From Nitrospirota bacterium (GTDB lineage: Bacteria; Nitrospirota; JACRHJ01), in contig JAJYGS010000167.1 of the NCBI GenBank assembly GCA_021785055.1, positions 1 to 8,571 of the forward strand: a stretch of DNA of 8,571 nucleotides, given 5' to 3'. The position numbers were made by a program, and so were the translations under genes. Shown in pieces: positions 6,598-8,571 of this stretch (positions are counted from its first letter, which is position 1; each line of letters starts with the position of its first letter). The notes beneath the pieces were generated by a model, which did no database searches, was not told the DNA's origin, and saw only the letters and a program-made list of their open reading frames with translations.

Positions 6598-6626
6598 ACT
6601 ATACATCAGGCATGGACCGGTGTCAA
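6598..6626 (-). promoter_or_regulatory. Sigma70 promoter for the coiled-coil gene
   Basis: On the minus strand TTGACA (6626-6621) is separated by 17 bp from TATAGT (6603-6598), matching 11 of 12 consensus positions at ideal spacing. Transcription would begin near 6591, giving a leader of about 42 nt before the ATG at 6549. This places the alternative upstream ATG at 6606 outside the transcript. Confidence 0.8.
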
Positions 6627-6665
6627 CGGCAATTCGCTTCTAATAATTACTCCGCTTCTCCGGCG

Positions 6666-8039
6666 TCAATATTCCTGCTGCTCGGTCCTGTCCTCGAAGC
6701 GGGCGTAGCGGGAGATGAATGTCAGGTTTACCTCGCCGGTGGGGCCGTTTCTTTGTTTTCCGATGCTGACGGTCGCCTTGCCGCGCCTCCCGCAAATGCA
6801 CGGGGCGTCGGGCTGGCACTCGCAGCGCTTGTAGAACTCTTCCCTGTATATGAACATTATCACGTCCGCGTCCTGCTCTATCGCTCCGGACTCCCGGAGG
6901 TCTGCCAAAAGCGGCTTTCTGTCCGTTCGCAGTTCCACGGCGCGGTTAAGCTGCGAGAGCGCGATGACGGGGCAGGCAAGCTCCTTCGCCAGCCCCTTCA
7001 GGGAGCGGGAAATATCGGATATTTCCTGCTGGCGGGACTCCACGTTTCCGTAGCCGCGCATAAGCTGGAGGTAGTCTATTATCACGAGCCCCAGGCCGTG
7101 CTCGCGTTTGAGTCTTCTGGCCTTCGCCCGCATCTCAAGGACGTTCAGGCCGGAAGAGTCGTCGATGAAAATGGACGCCTCGGACAGCTCTCCGGCGGCG
7201 GTAGTGAGCGAGTTCCAGTCGCTTTGTGCCAGGTGCCCCGTGCGGACTTTTTTGCCGTCTATCCGGGCCTCGGAAGACAGCATCCGGAGTACAAGCTGTT
7301 CCTTCGACATTTCGAGCGAGAATATGGCGACTGGAAGTTTGTCCTTTATGGCGACGGTCGCGGCGATGTTCAGGACGAAGGCCGTCTTGCCCATCGACGG
7401 ACGTCCGGCGACGATTACGAGGTCGGAGGGCTGAAGTCCCGCCGTCATCTCGTCGAGCTCCTTGAAGCCCGTCGGGACGCCGGTAATCATCTCCTTGCGG
7501 TTGTAGAGGGACTCGATCATCTCGAAGCTGTCCTTGATGACCGCCTTTATGCCGAAGAAGGACGGTTTTATCTTCTTCTCGGCGATCTCGAATATAGTCT
7601 TCTCCGCGTCGTCCAGGAACTCGTCCACGTTCTTTGTGTCCTCGTAGCCCCTGCTGACGATGGAAGTGGCGGAGTTTATGAGGCTCCTCAGGATGGATTT
7701 CTCCCGGACGATCTTGCAGTGGTATCGGATGTTCGCGGCGTTCGGGACGGACGAGAGCAGGTTCGATATGTATGAAAGCCCGCCCGCTTTTTCGAGTTCT
7801 TCCTTCCTGCGGAGGATTTCCGGGAGGGTAATCAGGTCGATTGCCTCGCCTTTGTCGGCAAGGTCTATCATTGCAATGAAAATCCTCCTGTGCGCCTCCT
7901 TGTAGAAGTCGTCCGGCATGATAAGTTCGAGCGCCTTGTCTATGGAGGTATTTTCAAGCAGAATAGCGCCAAGGATGGACTGCTCGGCGTCGAGGTTCTG
8001 TGGGGGCTTCCTTAAAAGCAGGCTCTCTTCGACGGACAT
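6666..8039 (-). CDS. dnaB: Replicative DNA helicase DnaB
   Basis: DnaB is the hexameric 5'-3' helicase that unwinds DNA at the replication fork and recruits primase. The 457 residues match the usual length. The N-terminal primase-interacting domain begins with PPQNLDAEQSILGAILL (12-28). The RecA-like domain has GVPTGFKELDEMTAGL (187-202), Walker A GRPSMGKT at 212-219, SLEMS (241-245), Walker B LVIIDYLQLM (318-327), LSQLNRAVE (361-369), LRESGAIEQDADVIMFIYR (381-399) and KQRNGPTG (428-435). Four cysteines at 406, 408, 414 and 416 lie in a short insertion before that last motif. The start at 8039 is chosen because GGAG (8045-8048) sits 5 nt upstream; an in-frame ATG at 8069 has no such site and lies in a repeat element. 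Gene order rplI-dnaB is conserved in many bacteria. No intein is present. Confidence 0.97.
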   Translation of the reverse strand: MSVEESLLLRKPPQNLDAEQSILGAILLENTSIDKALELIMPDDFYKEAHRRIFIAMIDLADKGEAIDLITLPEILRRKEELEKAGGLSYISNLLSSVPNAANIRYHCKIVREKSILRSLINSATSIVSRGYEDTKNVDEFLDDAEKTIFEIAEKKIKPSFFGIKAVIKDSFEMIESLYNRKEMITGVPTGFKELDEMTAGLQPSDLVIVAGRPSMGKTAFVLNIAATVAIKDKLPVAIFSLEMSKEQLVLRMLSSEARIDGKKVRTGHLAQSDWNSLTTAAGELSEASIFIDDSSGLNVLEMRAKARRLKREHGLGLVIIDYLQLMRGYGNVESRQQEISDISRSLKGLAKELACPVIALSQLNRAVELRTDRKPLLADLRESGAIEQDADVIMFIYREEFYKRCECQPDAPCICGRRGKATVSIGKQRNGPTGEVNLTFISRYARFEDRTEQQEY

Positions 8040-8044
8040 GAAGA

Positions 8045-8048
8045 CTCC
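8045..8048 (-). promoter_or_regulatory. Ribosome-binding site deciding the dnaB start
   Basis: On the minus strand GGAG precedes the ATG at 8039 by 5 nt. The possible upstream start at 8069 would add ten residues (first residues MTCFSISG) encoded partly by the repeat element, and it lacks a ribosome-binding site. Confidence 0.7.
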
Positions 8049-8063
8049 GGAAATAGAAAAACA

Positions 8064-8148
8064 TGTCATTCCGAGCGAAGTCGAGGAATCTACCTTTGAC
8101 TTTTAAAGAAAATCAACTGTAGGTCCCTCCGCTCCGGTCGGGACGACA
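8064..8148. repeat. REP/MITE-like imperfect inverted repeat in the dnaB leader
   Basis: Two 28-bp arms, 8064-8091 (starting TGTCATTCCGAGCGAAG) and 8121-8148 (ending GGTCGGGACGACA), are imperfect inverted copies of each other with 20 of 28 positions matching. They are separated by a 29-bp AT-rich middle. The left arm is of the TCATTCCGAGCGAAG..GAGGAATCT type that I recall as a widespread dispersed repeat in many bacterial genomes. The element could fold into a long hairpin and would lie in the 5' untranslated RNA of dnaB if transcription starts upstream of it. No coding capacity is seen. Confidence 0.7.
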
Positions 8149-8152
8149 GCAA

Positions 8153-8158
8153 ATTATA
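8153..8158 (-). promoter_or_regulatory. Possible -10 element for dnaB
   Basis: TATAAT on the minus strand is part of the palindrome ATTATATAAT (8153-8162). The -35 position at 17-bp spacing reads TTCCCC, a poor match. It is the best candidate I find between the rplI terminator and dnaB. Because it is palindromic, it could also be read on the plus strand. Confidence 0.35.
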
Positions 8159-8201
8159 TAATGGAAATATCGGCAGGGGAATATTAGCAGATTGAAGGAT
8201 T

Positions 8202-8232
8202 AAAAACAAGGGGCGCAATAAAATTGCGCCCC
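8202..8232 (-). terminator. Rho-independent terminator after rplI
   Basis: A perfect 10-bp inverted repeat (GGGGCGCAAT at 8210-8219 and ATTGCGCCCC at 8223-8232) with a 3-nt loop is followed on the minus strand by TTGTTTTTA. It lies about 33 nt after the rplI stop and before dnaB. This implies that most rplI transcripts stop here and that dnaB needs its own promoter. Confidence 0.88.
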
Positions 8233-8265
8233 TGCAATTGTAACTGTCCGATTTATCGGGCGATT

Positions 8266-8571
8266 TTACTCCTCTTTTTTCTCCACCCTGACCGTAACGC
8301 CGGCCGTGACGCCGCCGGAGAGCTTTACCTGGGCCTTATATTCGCCGAGCCTCTTTATCGGCTCGTCTAAGTGAATCTTGCGCCTGTCGATCTCTATGCC
8401 CTGCTCTGTCAGGGCACCGGCTATCTCCATGGACGTAACGGAGCCGAAGAGCTTGTCCTCTTCGCCCGCCGCATGGAAAAGCGTCACGACGGCCTGGTCC
8501 AGCTTCTGGGCGAGGGTGGCGGATTCCTTCTGGACCTTCTTTATCTTGTCCGCGACGAGGCGCTTTGCGTG
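8266..8571 (-). CDS. rplI: 50S ribosomal protein L9 (C-terminal two thirds; 5' end outside window)
   Basis: L9 binds 23S rRNA of the large ribosomal subunit through its N-terminal domain and helps restrain frame slippage. The 101 visible residues cover the end of the long connecting helix (HAKRLVADKIKKVQKESATLAQKL) and the complete C-terminal domain. The latter has KLFGSVTSMEIAGAL, QGIEIDRRKIHLDEPIKRLGEY and a final beta strand GVTVRVEKKEE. About 45-50 N-terminal residues, including the RNA-binding domain, lie beyond the window edge. A start codon within the visible part (GTG at 8487) would only yield the C-terminal domain and should not be used. dnaB downstream is the standard neighbour. Confidence 0.95.
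   Translation of the reverse strand, partial: HAKRLVADKIKKVQKESATLAQKLDQAVVTLFHAAGEEDKLFGSVTSMEIAGALTEQGIEIDRRKIHLDEPIKRLGEYKAQVKLSGGVTAGVTVRVEKKEE

Noticed and set aside
6547..6606. Upstream start at 6606 for the coiled-coil gene
   Set aside because: It falls on the -10 element of the promoter and the added residues are Arg-rich without helix pattern; the ATG at 6549 fits the expected transcript.
6435..7775. Long open frame (446 codons) on the + strand opposite dnaB
   Set aside because: dnaB on the minus strand is unambiguous over the same bases; the antisense frame has no recognisable motif and arises from the third-position GC bias.

Overview
The window looks like a piece of a Gram-negative-type bacterial chromosome: moderately GC-rich, with tightly packed genes, ATG/GTG/TTG starts, sigma70-type promoters, and housekeeping genes (rplI, dnaB, an FtsE/LolD-like ATPase). 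The BioA type, the cysteine-bearing DnaB and the short inverted repeat in front of dnaB resemble what I recall from Nitrospirota/Desulfobacterota-like genomes. That placement is an impression, not a demonstration.

Left part (1-3448, + strand). The 3' end of an ABC-transporter ATPase is followed by a promoter matching the sigma70 consensus at all twelve hexamer bases (TTGACA, 16 bp, TATAAT). It starts a compact run of three genes: a PhnP-like metallo-beta-lactamase-fold hydrolase, a COMT-type SAM-dependent methyltransferase (1 nt after the hydrolase stop), and the biotin enzyme BioA (19 nt further on). Spacing and shared strand suggest one operon.

Middle part (3465-6150, - strand). This operon converges on bioA with only 16 nt between the stops. 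A duplicated-ATPase ABC-F protein begins with TTG and ends in a 4-nt GTGA overlap with a small protein that resembles the acetoacetate-decarboxylase fold but seems to lack its catalytic lysine. Between the ABC-F gene and its upstream neighbour lies a rho-independent terminator. An upstream 8-nt segment could pair with it and form an alternative structure.

Right part (6151-8571, - strand). A short, AT-richer gene with its own strong promoter encodes a coiled-coil protein built on 11-residue repeats. Upstream of it are dnaB and the 3' part of rplI, in the conserved rplI-dnaB order. A strong terminator and an 85-bp REP/MITE-like inverted repeat separate these two, so dnaB probably has its own promoter.

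Nothing here is a complete defence, mobile or secondary-metabolite system. The most interesting points are the altered metal motif of the hydrolase, the cysteine clusters in BioA and DnaB, the possible attenuator before the ABC-F gene, and the repeat in the dnaB leader.
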